A model generated the notes under the pieces. It saw nothing but the letters and a program-made list of their open reading frames with translations. It was not told the DNA's origin and did not search any database. The translations under genes were made by a program, and so were the position numbers. Shown piece after piece: positions 20,142 through 29,178 of a DNA stretch of 64,000 bases. Within the stretch, counting starts at the first letter, position 1. Every line of letters begins with the position of its first letter. Source of the stretch: an uncultured bacterium (GTDB lineage Bacteria > Cyanobacteriota > Vampirovibrionia > Gastranaerophilales > Gastranaerophilaceae); the NCBI GenBank assembly GCA_949286705.1, contig CASEDF010000003.1:474-64473 (forward strand). The letters run 5' to 3'.

Positions 20142-20726
20142 GTGATTATGGATAATTATGAAAAGAATTATTTATCAAAGCGTCCTGAAATGTGTGTAAA
20201 ATGCGGTCTTTGCTGCAGGGTTGCGACAACGACAACCCCGTATAAAAAACTGCTTGAAATGAAAGAAGCAGGTGACGAGGGCGCGATTGATTTTTTGAGC
20301 GTATTTGAACCGTATGAATCCATTGAGGCTGCGCGTCAGGTTTCCGCGCCTACGGTTGATAATATTATTAACTGTCTGAAAGAGGACGGAAATTACAAAG
20401 AAGAAGATATGACGTTTTATAAGTGCAAATACCTTGATGATAATAATTTATGCACAAGATATGACACAAGACTTGCGCTTTGCAAGCATTTCCCCGCCTC
20501 TCCGTGGGCAATAGTTCCTCCCGGGTGCGGCTATGAGGGGTGGCTTTTTATGAAGCGGGAAGAAACCAAACAAAAAATCCGCAAGATTAAAGAGGAACTT
20601 TTGGAATTGCAGCTTTTGAAAAACAAAGCCGTTTCTCCCGATATTCAGCTCAAAATTGCATCCGTTGAGAAAAAAATGCTCGCTAATATTGAGCTTTACA
20701 AAAAACACGGTTCCGAAAACTGGTAA
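20142..20726 (+). CDS. YkgJ-family CxxCxxCC metal-cluster protein, second paralogue
   Basis: This 194-residue protein has the motif MCVKCGLCC near residues 17-25 and downstream cysteines YKCKYL, LCTRY, LCKHFP and GCGY, in the same order as the protein at 14351-15025. Both share LSVFEPY/LSVFVPY phrases. The C-terminal 50 residues form a charged helix. The start is ambiguous. GTG 20142 has AGGGG at ideal spacing. ATG 20148 lies exactly 6 nt after TATAAT (20136-20141), suggesting a leaderless start. The stop lies 2 nt from the convergent GH57 gene. Confidence 0.85.
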   Translation: MIMDNYEKNYLSKRPEMCVKCGLCCRVATTTTPYKKLLEMKEAGDEGAIDFLSVFEPYESIEAARQVSAPTVDNIINCLKEDGNYKEEDMTFYKCKYLDDNNLCTRYDTRLALCKHFPASPWAIVPPGCGYEGWLFMKREETKQKIRKIKEELLELQLLKNKAVSPDIQLKIASVEKKMLANIELYKKHGSENW

Positions 20727-20728
20727 AT

Positions 20729-23227
20729 TTAAACTTTTGTTTTTGTGTTCAGAAGTTTATTTTTGTAAAAATCAGTATTGATGTTCAATTTTGTACCGAT
20801 ATCAAGGAGCATATTGATAAATTCTTTGTCTTTTGATCTTCCGGTTTTTGTGTAATTATCAATAATGTCGCCGATTTTGTGGTAAATTCTGTTGAAGTAG
20901 ATATTCTGAGCTTCCGCAATATCAATTTCAAGATCAAGTTTTTCGACATTATCAAAGATTTCCAACAGAACTTCCGCCTGCTGGCTTTCGAAACTCTGGG
21001 CAAGTCTGATTGTATTTTGCAGAATTTTCTTCGCAAAGATGTTGTTGGAAGGTGTTCTGTCTAATTTTATGCCCATTTTTTTCGCTTCATAATTTATGTC
21101 AAAAGCCTGCTGCAAAATCGCCGGATCCACAAAACCTCCGGAGTGTGCCACAAGGTCATTAAATTTGCGGCTGAGGGTGTATGTTGCGGCAATTTTGAAT
21201 TCATCCGGAATCGCAAGACCGAGATTTTGCATATGATAAATTGAGCCTTTGCCCTCATCGTACATGTCTTTATAGGTTTGCGCAAATTTTTCCAGTTTGC
21301 CTTTGAGCATAATTTGAAGAATTTTGCGTCTTTCTTCAATAAATATGTCTTTAAGCGTAAAGTATTCTTTGCCGAAGTTTTCGTCCAGTGCGCGGATAAT
21401 TTCCGTCAAAGGATTCAGCATAAATGTCTTTATCAAATCGGTTTTGATTGTATTGTAAGCCCCTTCGTCCGAAAATTCCTTAATCGCGCAGTGGAAGTCG
21501 CCGCCTGAAAATTGTACAAGCGCAAAAATCTGGTTTACGCTCTCAAGGGTTATTCTCGACTGCATCTCTATATGCCCGATAACAAACGTTGACGTGCCTT
21601 TTTGAACTTTTTGATAATCATAGCTTTTAATTTTATAGCAATATACGTTTTCTTCATCGTCAAAATCTTCATACAAAGATGAAATTGCCCAGAGGCTTGC
21701 AACCTGTTTCGGGGTTACGACAGACGGTTTTACAAACCTTTCGTAAATATCTTTTCCCGTGCCGTATTCTTGAATGTTGCTTTTTGCCTCACTCAGAATT
21801 TCCAAAAATTTCTTTTCAAAATTCTGTTTTGTGAAATATACTGCCAATTGCATTGCGCGGGCGGCGTATTTCATAATCTGGACGGTTTCAATGCCTGAAA
21901 TTTCCGAGAAAAACCAGCCGCAGCTCGTGTACATCAAAAGTGCCTGACGCTGGATTTCCAACAATTTCATACCGCGGACTTTATCTTCATCATTTAAGTC
22001 CGGCAAAAAGTATTTGCTCTGGAATTTTTTAATATTAGCTTCCGTTCTGGACAAAATTACGTCAATGTAGTTGTTGCGGACTTCCCACACGTCTGTGTTA
22101 AAGTATTTCGGGCCTTCCTTTTCGTATACTTTTATAAGTTCATCTCTCAAATAGTCAAGCGCATCACGCAAAGGCTTTCTCCATTTCTGGTTCCAGCCGG
22201 GGTGCCCGCCTGTTGAACAGCCGCAATCTTCGCACCATCTGCCGACTCCGTGGAAACAGCTCCATGATGATGCCTGTTTTATATCAACTTCGTAATCGCT
22301 TCTGTATTTGTCCAGATATGCAGCGTAGTTGATTATTTTAAATCCTTCGTCCTCCGCTCTGATTTTCAGAACATAAGAAAGCGCCATATCGCCGAATTTT
22401 GTATGGTGTCCGTAGCTTTCGCCGTCGGTTGCGATATTTACAATCTGCGGGTAATTTCTTGTGTCGGAAACTCCTTCTTTTAAGCGTTTTATAAACTTAT
22501 TGCCGTCTTTTAAAAGTTCGTCAAATGCAACAGAGCGCGAAATTGCTCCGTCATAGAAAAATAATGCGATTGATTTTCCGGGAGCTGATTTAATATTATA
22601 GTTATAAGAGCGCGCGGGGTCGATATTTCCCCAGCTTACATCAGTCCATTCTTTATCTTTCGGACCTTTGATTTTCAGTGCCTGATAAGGTGAAAGCACG
22701 GTGAATTTTATCCCGTTTTCTTCAAGAACTCTCAAAGTGTCGTCATCAACGGCGGTTTCCGCAAGCCACATGCCTTCCGGTTTTCTGCCGAAACGGTATT
22801 CAAAATCTCTTATGCCCCACTTAACTTGAGTTTGTTTATCCTGTTCGTTTGCAAGCGGCATAATCATGTGGTTATACACCTGAGCCATGGCGTTTCCGTG
22901 CCCGTCATTCAGGTCTATGCTTTCAATATCCGCTTTTATAATCCTTTCATAAGTCAAAGGCGCATACTGTTCCATCCACGACAAAAGCGTCGGACCGAAG
23001 TTGAAGCTCATCAAAGAATAGTTATTAACAACGTCAAGAATTCTGTTCCGGTTATCAACGATTTTTGATACGGAATTCGGGTTGTAGCATTCTTTTGTAA
23101 TCCTTTCATTCCAGTCGTGGAAAGGCAGCGCGCTGTCTTGAAGCTCTATTGCCTCAAGCCACGGGTTCTCTCTCGGCGGCTGGTAAAAGTGACCGTGTAT
23201 TGTTAAAAACTTTTCTTTTTCTGCCAT
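20729..23227 (-). CDS. GH57-family (DUF3536-type) glycoside hydrolase
   Basis: This 832-residue protein has the five-motif layout of GH57. HGHFYQPP (about residues 11-18) is motif 1, GNAMAQVYNHMIMPLA (111-126) motif 2, GMWLAETAVD with the likely nucleophile E157 motif 3, and IATDGESYGHH with the likely acid/base D268 motif 4. A cysteine-rich WCEDCGCSTGGHPGW segment follows. The long C-terminal half with no recognised motif fits the DUF3536 subgroup. GH57 enzymes cleave or transfer alpha-glucans, so a role in storage or intracellular alpha-glucan metabolism is likely. No signal peptide is seen. GGAG lies upstream of the ATG. Confidence 0.88.
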   Translation of the reverse strand: MAEKEKFLTIHGHFYQPPRENPWLEAIELQDSALPFHDWNERITKECYNPNSVSKIVDNRNRILDVVNNYSLMSFNFGPTLLSWMEQYAPLTYERIIKADIESIDLNDGHGNAMAQVYNHMIMPLANEQDKQTQVKWGIRDFEYRFGRKPEGMWLAETAVDDDTLRVLEENGIKFTVLSPYQALKIKGPKDKEWTDVSWGNIDPARSYNYNIKSAPGKSIALFFYDGAISRSVAFDELLKDGNKFIKRLKEGVSDTRNYPQIVNIATDGESYGHHTKFGDMALSYVLKIRAEDEGFKIINYAAYLDKYRSDYEVDIKQASSWSCFHGVGRWCEDCGCSTGGHPGWNQKWRKPLRDALDYLRDELIKVYEKEGPKYFNTDVWEVRNNYIDVILSRTEANIKKFQSKYFLPDLNDEDKVRGMKLLEIQRQALLMYTSCGWFFSEISGIETVQIMKYAARAMQLAVYFTKQNFEKKFLEILSEAKSNIQEYGTGKDIYERFVKPSVVTPKQVASLWAISSLYEDFDDEENVYCYKIKSYDYQKVQKGTSTFVIGHIEMQSRITLESVNQIFALVQFSGGDFHCAIKEFSDEGAYNTIKTDLIKTFMLNPLTEIIRALDENFGKEYFTLKDIFIEERRKILQIMLKGKLEKFAQTYKDMYDEGKGSIYHMQNLGLAIPDEFKIAATYTLSRKFNDLVAHSGGFVDPAILQQAFDINYEAKKMGIKLDRTPSNNIFAKKILQNTIRLAQSFESQQAEVLLEIFDNVEKLDLEIDIAEAQNIYFNRIYHKIGDIIDNYTKTGRSKDKEFINMLLDIGTKLNINTDFYKNKLLNTKTKV

Positions 23228-23249
23228 ACTTAACTCCGTTTATTGTTGC

Positions 23250-23762
23250 TTATTTTGCTGCGGGTGCTTTTTCAGATGAGGTTTCTTCTTTGTTTTTTTG
23301 GGTCAGAACCGTAAATTTTTCCGCATCCATCCACACATCTCCTAATGCGTTTGAAAATACTTTCCCGCTGAATTCAATCTCGTCGCCGGCATCCAGATCA
23401 ATGTGTTTTTCTGCTTCCGTACGTTTCAAAAATATTTTCATCTCCGATAAAGGTATGTTGTGGTCAACCACATCAGGACGCTGGATTAAAAACGTGATAT
23501 AATCCTCGGAACTTCTCATCGCAGACTCATAATCAAGTCCGAGAGTCGAAAATTTGTCGAATTTACCTTTAACAGTTATGAATTTATTCAAATATTTTGA
23601 CGGTGAGGCAACTACATCCAGTGCATTGACCGTTGTATATGTCTGTTGCTGTGTCTGCGCAGCCGGCGTCTGTTGTGCCGGTGTTGCCTGCGGCGCCGCG
23701 ATTACTGCCGTGTTCACCGCTAATGCGGCTGTTATTATTAATACTTTTAACATGTTTTTCAT
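23250..23762 (-). CDS. Exported small OB-fold-like protein
   Basis: This 170-residue protein has an N-terminal signal peptide (MKNMLKVLIITAALAVNTAVIAA, cleavage expected after AxA near residue 23), an Ala/Gln/Pro/Thr linker, and a beta-rich domain (about 45-150). The domain starts NALDVVASPSKYLNKFITVKGKF and has DEIEFSGKVFSNALGDVWMDAEKF, the pattern of periplasmic nucleotide-independent OB folds. It is expected in the periplasm or attached to the envelope. AAAGGGGA precedes ATG. It lies 22 bp upstream of the GH57 gene, probably in the same operon. Confidence 0.8.
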   Translation of the reverse strand: MKNMLKVLIITAALAVNTAVIAAPQATPAQQTPAAQTQQQTYTTVNALDVVASPSKYLNKFITVKGKFDKFSTLGLDYESAMRSSEDYITFLIQRPDVVDHNIPLSEMKIFLKRTEAEKHIDLDAGDEIEFSGKVFSNALGDVWMDAEKFTVLTQKNKEETSSEKAPAAK

Positions 23763-23830
23763 AATTTATATCCCCTTTAATTATATTCTATCACAATAAT
23801 TATTTTTTGGTAACTAGCCGGGAAAATAAA

Positions 23831-24290
23831 TAAGTGAGTAAAGTGAATAGAGTGAGTGGTGTGAGGTGTTATGTCATCCTCAGGCTTCGAAGTATCTCTT
23901 TGCCCCCTCTCCCTAACCCTCTCCCGCTGGGAGAGGGAAGAATTTCGACACGAGCATTTGCGAGTGGTAGAAATTCGGGTGAGGGTAGGTTAGACCTTCA
24001 GTATGACAAATTATAGGTTGGATTATCAGACTGTTAAGTCTTCTGTCGGATAAGCCGACCTACTGCTTTTAAAAAATCCGGGATTTTGTGAAAAATGTCC
24101 GTTTTTCCATAGAATTTCAAAATCAATGAGAAGCCCCTCTCCCGTCCTTTGGACACCCTCTAGGGGAGAGGGAAGAATTTTTTTATCAGGATTGCAGGTT
24201 GAACAAACCTGCCAGACAATAAATCCTTAGTGCCTTAGTATCATAGTAACTTAGTATCTTTAACCTGATAAAGCCTCAGGATGATGTAAA
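23831..24290. repeat. Repeat family B, copy 1 (composite)
   Basis: This gene-free stretch is made of modules shared with other copies: GTGAG-type tandem pentamers (23831-23870), a TCATCCTCAGGCTTCGAAG module, the CTCTCCCGCTGGGAGAGGG palindrome (about 23919-23938), the CACGAGCATTTGCGAGTGG module, and a TCGGATTATCAGACTG/TCGGATAAGCCGACCTAC inverted module. A second palindrome lies at about 24130-24172, then a GCAGGTT/AACCTGC hairpin and a right-end TTAGTGCCTTAGTATC module ending near 24250. Short frames inside encode the same peptide in several copies and are not genes. Confidence 0.8.
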
Positions 24291-24377
24291 TAATTCCCCT
24301 CTTGTTCCAAATTTTTGTTTGTGGTACGCTCGTTGTGTGTGGCTGAAATTAAATTAGCTGTAAAAAGGAGAAATTTT

Positions 24378-26039
24378 ATGACAACAAAAGAATTCTTTAC
24401 TGATTCGGAAGAATTGAAAAAGATTATGTCAGCAGCGCGTGCGACTATCACTGCGCCGTTTTTCGGAAACAATGTTGAGGAAGTCAAGTCCGTTTCCGAA
24501 GCTTACAAGCTGGCAAAATCAAGCCCCGGAACTATTGAACTTACAGGCATGCCTGTTTACAAACCGGAAAAAATCGGTTTACCCCAGGGCGCAAACCAAC
24601 TGCTGTTTAACGACGGTACTGTCGTCGGCAGATGCGCTGCAGCCAGAAAAATCGTCGGCGAACCTAATTGCGATTTGAAATATTTATTGCCGATTATTCG
24701 TGAAGCTATTTATCAAACACGTGATAAATTAATGTACAAAACCGAAGTTGTTGTCGGTTTGGAAGAAGATTTTATGGTAAAAGCTCACCTGATGATTCCG
24801 GAAGGCTTTGAAAATATTATGTATTCCTGGATGCTGAACTTCCAGTATATTAATGAAAAATACGCTGATATGTATTCCGACTCCCGTGCATTGCCGGACG
24901 GTGATATCTACGTATTTTCAGACCCTGACTGGACTCACCCCGACTTTCCGTACGGTTTGACTTTCTTTGATCCGGAACACAACTGCGCGGCTATCTTAGG
25001 TATGAGATATTTCGGTGAGCACAAAAAAGGCACCCTGACACTTGCATGGGGCTGCGCTGCCCGTAACGGTTATGCTTCATGCCACGGCGGTATGAAACGC
25101 TACAACCTTGATAACGGTAAATCCTTCCAGGTTGCCGTATTCGGACTTTCAGGTTCAGGCAAATCAACCATTACTCACGCAAAACATAATAATAAATACA
25201 ATATCACCGTTCTTCACGATGATGCGTTTATTATTAACGTTCACGACAAATACACAATCGCGCTTGAGCCGGCTTATTTTGACAAAACCGCTGACTATCC
25301 TATCGGCTGCGACGATAATAAATATATCTTAACCCAGCAAAACGCAGGCGCAATCCAGCTTGCTGACGGGAAAGTGGTTTCTGTTACCGAAGATATCAGA
25401 AACGGCAACGGCCGCGCTGTTAAATCAAAACTCTGGTCACCGAACAGAGTCGACAGAATTGACCAGCCGATTAACGCTATTTTCTGGCTTATGAAAGACC
25501 CGACAATTCCTCCTGTATTGAAATTGTCAGGCGCTTCACTCGGTTCTGCCATGGGTGCAACACTTGCTACAAAACGTTCTTCCGCTGAAAGACTTGCGGC
25601 AGGCGTTGATCCGAACGCGCTCGTTGTTGAACCTTATGCTAACCCGTTCAGAGTTTATCCGTTAGAGGTTGACTATACAAGATTTAAACAGTTAATCGCT
25701 GACGGCGTTGACTGCTATATTCTGAATACGGGTGAATTTATGGGAACTAAAGTTCAGCCGAAACATACTCTCGGAATTATTGAGGCTATTGTTGAAGGCA
25801 CTGCTAAATTCCATAAATGGGAAAACTTCTCAGATATAGAAATTATGGATATCGACGGATTTGACGCATCATTCTCCAACAAAGACTATGCAGCTCAGTT
25901 TGTTGCCCGTATGAACGACAGAATTGAGTTTGTTAAATCAAGAGAAACCGAAAAAGCAGGTATCGACAAGCTTCCTGCTGATGCCCTGCAGGCTCTCGAA
26001 GCTGTTGTTAAAGAGGCAACTTCACTTGCAAGAGTGTAA
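24378..26039 (+). CDS. pckA: Phosphoenolpyruvate carboxykinase (ATP) family protein
   Basis: The start is ATG 24378, preceded by AAAGGAG, giving 553 residues. An upstream in-frame extension lacks a ribosome site. The protein has the kinase-1a P-loop GLSGSGKST near residue 257, a downstream metal-binding HDD (VLHDDAFII, in place of the usual GDDEH), and the conserved blocks EPAYFDKTADY, PINAIFWLMKDPTIPPV, MGATLATKRS and NPFRVYPLEVDYTRF. These support the ATP-dependent PEPCK fold, interconverting oxaloacetate and PEP. The divergent P-loop surroundings leave some doubt about nucleotide preference. It is monocistronic, with its own terminator. Confidence 0.8.
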   Translation: MTTKEFFTDSEELKKIMSAARATITAPFFGNNVEEVKSVSEAYKLAKSSPGTIELTGMPVYKPEKIGLPQGANQLLFNDGTVVGRCAAARKIVGEPNCDLKYLLPIIREAIYQTRDKLMYKTEVVVGLEEDFMVKAHLMIPEGFENIMYSWMLNFQYINEKYADMYSDSRALPDGDIYVFSDPDWTHPDFPYGLTFFDPEHNCAAILGMRYFGEHKKGTLTLAWGCAARNGYASCHGGMKRYNLDNGKSFQVAVFGLSGSGKSTITHAKHNNKYNITVLHDDAFIINVHDKYTIALEPAYFDKTADYPIGCDDNKYILTQQNAGAIQLADGKVVSVTEDIRNGNGRAVKSKLWSPNRVDRIDQPINAIFWLMKDPTIPPVLKLSGASLGSAMGATLATKRSSAERLAAGVDPNALVVEPYANPFRVYPLEVDYTRFKQLIADGVDCYILNTGEFMGTKVQPKHTLGIIEAIVEGTAKFHKWENFSDIEIMDIDGFDASFSNKDYAAQFVARMNDRIEFVKSRETEKAGIDKLPADALQALEAVVKEATSLARV

Positions 26040-26068
26040 AAAACGGGTTTTTAAACCCGTTTTTTTCA
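26040..26068 (+). terminator. Rho-independent terminator of pckA
   Basis: AAACGGGTTT and AAACCCGTTT flank a short loop and are followed by a T-run, starting right at the pckA stop. Confidence 0.92.
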
Positions 26069-26070
26069 TA

Positions 26071-26106
26071 CAAAAAAGCCGTCCTTTCGGGCGGCTCCTT
26101 TTTGTT
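26071..26106 (-). terminator. Terminator of the ferredoxin gene, probably bidirectional
   Basis: AGCCGTCC and GGGCGGCT form a stem, with A-run on one side and T-run on the other. On the minus strand it lies 14 nt after the ferredoxin stop. Confidence 0.85.
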
Positions 26107-26119
26107 ATTATGTTTGAAA

Positions 26120-26296
26120 CTATTCGATTTCAATAACGCCAACAGGGCAAGAATCAGCAGCTTCTTTTACTGCATCCATGTTGTCAGCAACTGCTGCTTC
26201 GTTAACCATTGCTGTTCCGTCTACTGAAAATACTGCATCGCAAATTGATTCGCAAGCGCCGCATCCGATGCATCCGTCATTAATTTTTACTGTCAT
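26120..26296 (-). CDS. Short [4Fe-4S] ferredoxin, 58 aa
   Basis: ATG 26296 on the minus strand is preceded by AAGGAG. The product starts MTVKINDGCIGCGACESIC and ends SCPVGVIEIE. It has the cluster motif C9-x2-C12-x2-C15, an extra C19, and a distal C50-P, so it is a single-cluster ferredoxin of the short acidic type. The second CxxCxxC is absent and its region is acidic and alanine-rich. It should serve as a low-potential electron carrier in the cytoplasm. It lies downstream of deoB on the same strand, with a possible TATAAT at 26347-26352 of its own. Confidence 0.93.
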   Translation of the reverse strand: MTVKINDGCIGCGACESICDAVFSVDGTAMVNEAAVADNMDAVKEAADSCPVGVIEIE

Positions 26297-26363
26297 TTCG
26301 TTTTCTCCTTATTTATATTTACACGCGGAATTTTTCCCGCAGTCACATTATAAAACAAAAAAT

Positions 26364-27533
26364 TTAAAATATCCAGTCTTTTATAAATTTTGCAACATTA
26401 TCAAAGCCCTGTAATTTACCTAAATCTCCGCCTTGAGTTTTTTTGTTGAAAACAAGTACGGGCACGGTTTCGCGGGTATGGTCGGTGCCTTCAACCGTCG
26501 GGTCGCAGCCGTGGTCTGCCGTAATTATCAGCAAATCCTCGTCCGTAACTTCTTTTAATATTATATCAAGATAGCGGTCGATTTCTTCCAGCGCCTTACC
26601 ATAGCCTGGTGCGTCATTTCTGTGGCCGAAGAGCATGTCTGTGTCTACAAGGTTTGTGAAAATCAATGTCGGCTCGCCGTAATTTTTATCCTCGTAAGCT
26701 ATTTTATCAAGTTCAAGCTCATTTTTAACCGCTTTTATCGTTAATTCAAGCCCTTCTTTGTTGGAACCTGTATGGATAGCGTGGGTTATTCCTTTTTTTG
26801 CGAAAATATCTTCGATTTTGCCGATTGCGATAACTTTTCCGCCTTTATTTTTGATGTCGTCAAGAAGCGTGTGTTTCGGCGCCATTGAGTAGTCGCGTCT
26901 GTCTTTGGAAATCCTTGTCGGCTTGCCGTCAATAACTTTATACGGCCGTGCAATTACTCTTGATACGTTGTAATTCCCTTCATCAAGCAGTCTGCGTGCA
27001 ATATGGCACCAGTCGTACAGTGTTTCAAGCGGGATAAGATCTGTGTCAACCGCAATTTGGAAAACGCTGTCGGCGGATGTGTAAACTATCGGGAATTTTG
27101 TCTTTTGGTGTTCGTCATTCAATTCCGCAATAATCGCTGTTCCGCTTGCCGGAATGTTTGCCAGAACCCCGCCGCAGTTTGTTTCTTTTATAAATTTTTC
27201 GATTAATTCATCGGGAAATCCTTGAGGAAAAGTTGCAAAAGGCTTTTCGGAAATCAGTCCGGCGATTTCCCAGTGTCCGGTTGTTGTATCTTTGCCTTTG
27301 GATTTTTCAAACATTGTGCCGTATTTTGCAGATGGTGATGAGGTTTTTTCCAGACCTTCAAAGTCCTGAATATTTCCCAGCCCCATTTTTGCCATGTTGG
27401 GTAATTTCAGCCCGTGATTGAATTTGCACACGTTTTTCAGGGTATTGCATTCCGGAACATCGTTAAAGTCCCTGCAATCAGGCATTGCGCCTATCCCCAT
27501 TGAATCTATTACAATAATTATTGCTCTTTTCAT
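26364..27533 (-). CDS. deoB: Phosphopentomutase
   Basis: ATG 27533 with GGGG upstream gives 389 residues, the usual size. A 27-codon upstream extension has no support. The protein interconverts ribose/deoxyribose 1- and 5-phosphate in nucleoside salvage. It has the alkaline-phosphatase superfamily metal ligands: IIVIDSMGIGAMPD near the N-terminus, KGKDTTTGHWEIAG with the phosphorylated threonine, and ITADHGCDPTVEGTDHTRETVPVLVF at the C-terminus. The TGC-TATAAT promoter is at 27555-27560. Confidence 0.97.
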   Translation of the reverse strand: MKRAIIIVIDSMGIGAMPDCRDFNDVPECNTLKNVCKFNHGLKLPNMAKMGLGNIQDFEGLEKTSSPSAKYGTMFEKSKGKDTTTGHWEIAGLISEKPFATFPQGFPDELIEKFIKETNCGGVLANIPASGTAIIAELNDEHQKTKFPIVYTSADSVFQIAVDTDLIPLETLYDWCHIARRLLDEGNYNVSRVIARPYKVIDGKPTRISKDRRDYSMAPKHTLLDDIKNKGGKVIAIGKIEDIFAKKGITHAIHTGSNKEGLELTIKAVKNELELDKIAYEDKNYGEPTLIFTNLVDTDMLFGHRNDAPGYGKALEEIDRYLDIILKEVTDEDLLIITADHGCDPTVEGTDHTRETVPVLVFNKKTQGGDLGKLQGFDNVAKFIKDWIF

Positions 27534-27554
27534 AATCTGACCCCTTTTGAGCTT

Positions 27555-27560
27555 ATTATA
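27555..27560 (-). promoter_or_regulatory. Extended -10 promoter of deoB
   Basis: On the minus strand CTTTTGTGC precedes TATAAT; the ATG lies about 15 nt beyond the expected start point, with GGGG between. Confidence 0.6.
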
Positions 27561-27573
27561 GCACAAAAGGCAG

Positions 27574-28107
27574 TTATTCCGCAATATCAACCACGCTGTA
27601 CGCATTGAAATCAATTGAGCCGAAAATTATTTTTATCTCGTTTTCGCCGTTATTCAGTATGTCTACAAAATGTACGGTTTCCTGATTAAAGTCATCGGGC
27701 GTTTCTACTGCCGGAATTTCCGCCATAAGGTAGTGCGACTGGTAGAATTTCAGATAAGGTTTGCCGTTTTTCTTTTCGCCTGCTACCTGATAGTGTCCGA
27801 CAGGGAGAATTTCGTTTTCGGAAAGTTTTATGCTGACCGGCACGCAAAGTACGGGCAGCTCCTCTCCTGCTTGTTTGATAAATTGGGTTTCGTTGCTTTG
27901 ATGAAATTCTTCGCCTTTGGGTATATTTTTGTCGCGTTTTTTCTTTTTCTTTTTGCTTTCAAGCGCCTGCTCAAATTCCTTATCCGACACAGGTTTTTGC
28001 CCGTAAACATTTTGATCCCCGAAGTAGTCCCAGATTTCGCCTTCGGCAAAGCTCGCGTTTCCCGCAAAAAATATTATCGCAAAAAGTGCTGTAAGTATTT
28101 TTCTCAT
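27574..28107 (-). CDS. Exported uncharacterised protein, 177 aa
   Basis: The start is placed at ATG 28107, which gives a good signal peptide (MRKILTALFAIIFFAGNASFA, cleavage after SFA). The longer frame from 28197 would bury it. The mature part has a lysine-rich stretch (KKKKKKRDK) near residue 55, then a beta-rich domain with VLCVPVSIKLSENEILPVGHY and HYLMAEIPAVE. There is no clear Shine-Dalgarno sequence. It is probably periplasmic. I do not recognise the family. Confidence 0.75.
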   Translation of the reverse strand: MRKILTALFAIIFFAGNASFAEGEIWDYFGDQNVYGQKPVSDKEFEQALESKKKKKKRDKNIPKGEEFHQSNETQFIKQAGEELPVLCVPVSIKLSENEILPVGHYQVAGEKKNGKPYLKFYQSHYLMAEIPAVETPDDFNQETVHFVDILNNGENEIKIIFGSIDFNAYSVVDIAE

Positions 28108-28157
28108 ATATTTATAATAATGTTTTTTTTTAATAAGTAAACCAATCATTTGCAGGA

Positions 28158-28184
28158 TAAAAAAAATCGCCCGGAGGCGATTCT
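28158..28184 (-). terminator. Rho-independent terminator of the sigma-factor gene
   Basis: On the minus strand GAATCGCC, a TCCG loop and GGCGATT are followed by eight T, 22 nt after the sigma-factor stop. Confidence 0.88.
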
Positions 28185-28206
28185 GTGAATTTGTCATACA
28201 AGGAAA

Positions 28207-29109
28207 TTACGAAATATAGCCTGAAAGGACTGTTTCGCCCGTCAGTTTCATTTTCTTTAAAGCTCTCAATTCCGTCTGGCGGATACATTCTTTTGTTACT
28301 CCGTAAATGTTGCCGATTTCTTCCAGAGTTCTTCTTGTTGTGTCCCCGAGTCCGTAGCGCATTCTTACAACATCGCGCTCTCTGTCTTTTAATGTTGATA
28401 CAACCATTTCTATATCGGTTTTTAAATTCTCAAATTCAACGTTTTCGCTTACGGAGGTCTTTTCGTCCGCAAGAATATCCGCAACATTCAGCTCTTTGCC
28501 GTCGGCTTTTTCAAGCCCGCTTTCGATTGAAATTGTCTTTGTATAGGCAGATAAAAATGTGTCGATTTTATCTGCCGGAATATTCATTCTTTTGGCAACG
28601 TCTTCGGTTTTTACCTGCTCCGTTGAGGTTTGTTCCATCTCGGATTTGATTTTGGAAAATTTGGAAAGGGTTTCCTGAATATATACGGGGATTTTCATGC
28701 AGTGTGACTGCTCGGAAATCGCCTTGAACATTGATTGCTTTATCCACCAGCTCGCATAGGTCGCAAATTTGTACCCGAGTTTGTAGTTGAATTTTTCCGC
28801 CGCAATCATTAAGCCTAGATTCCCTTCCTGTATTAAATCCGTCAGGGGCAGGTTTGATGTGTGGATTGCTTTTTTCGCAATTGTTATTACCAGTTTTAAA
28901 TTCGATTGGATTAACTGTCTTTTTGCATCAGTGTCGCCTTCTTTGGCACGCTTTGCAAGCTCTTTTTCTTCCTTTGCACTCAGTGCGGGATACTCTGAAA
29001 TCTCTCTTACGTAATTCGATAATACACTGTCGGCCTGTAATACTTCATTCTTTGCCGGATTTGAAAATTTTGTTGTTTTTTTCAACTTGATCGGCGAATT
29101 TTTTTTCAT
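28207..29109 (-). CDS. RNA polymerase sigma-70 family factor (RpoD/SigA-like)
   Basis: ATG 29109 with AGGAG upstream gives 300 residues; the frame is open to 29220 but lacks a start signal. It has region 1.2 (SVLSNYVREISEYPALSAKEEKELA), region 2 (LPLTDLIQEGNLGLMIAAEKF and FATYASWWIKQSMFKAI, binding the -10 element), region 3, and region 4 with DRERDVVRMRYGL and TLEEIGNIYGVTKECIRQTELRAL binding the -35. The short N-terminus without region 1.1 is more like a group-2 factor than a full primary sigma. The control region upstream carries overlapping palindromes. Confidence 0.92.
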   Translation of the reverse strand: MKKNSPIKLKKTTKFSNPAKNEVLQADSVLSNYVREISEYPALSAKEEKELAKRAKEGDTDAKRQLIQSNLKLVITIAKKAIHTSNLPLTDLIQEGNLGLMIAAEKFNYKLGYKFATYASWWIKQSMFKAISEQSHCMKIPVYIQETLSKFSKIKSEMEQTSTEQVKTEDVAKRMNIPADKIDTFLSAYTKTISIESGLEKADGKELNVADILADEKTSVSENVEFENLKTDIEMVVSTLKDRERDVVRMRYGLGDTTRRTLEEIGNIYGVTKECIRQTELRALKKMKLTGETVLSGYIS

Positions 29110-29178
29110 CTTAAACTCCTCTTCTTCTTTACACGCGATAATTTTGCCGTTTTTATGTACGGCGTCACGAGATACGAA

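Noticed and set aside
23834-24016. 60-aa plus-strand frame in the repeat region
   Set aside because: It encodes an LPLGEGRISTRAFASGRNSGEG-like peptide that recurs in other repeat copies (for example 38915-39301); it is a translation of the repeat, not a gene.
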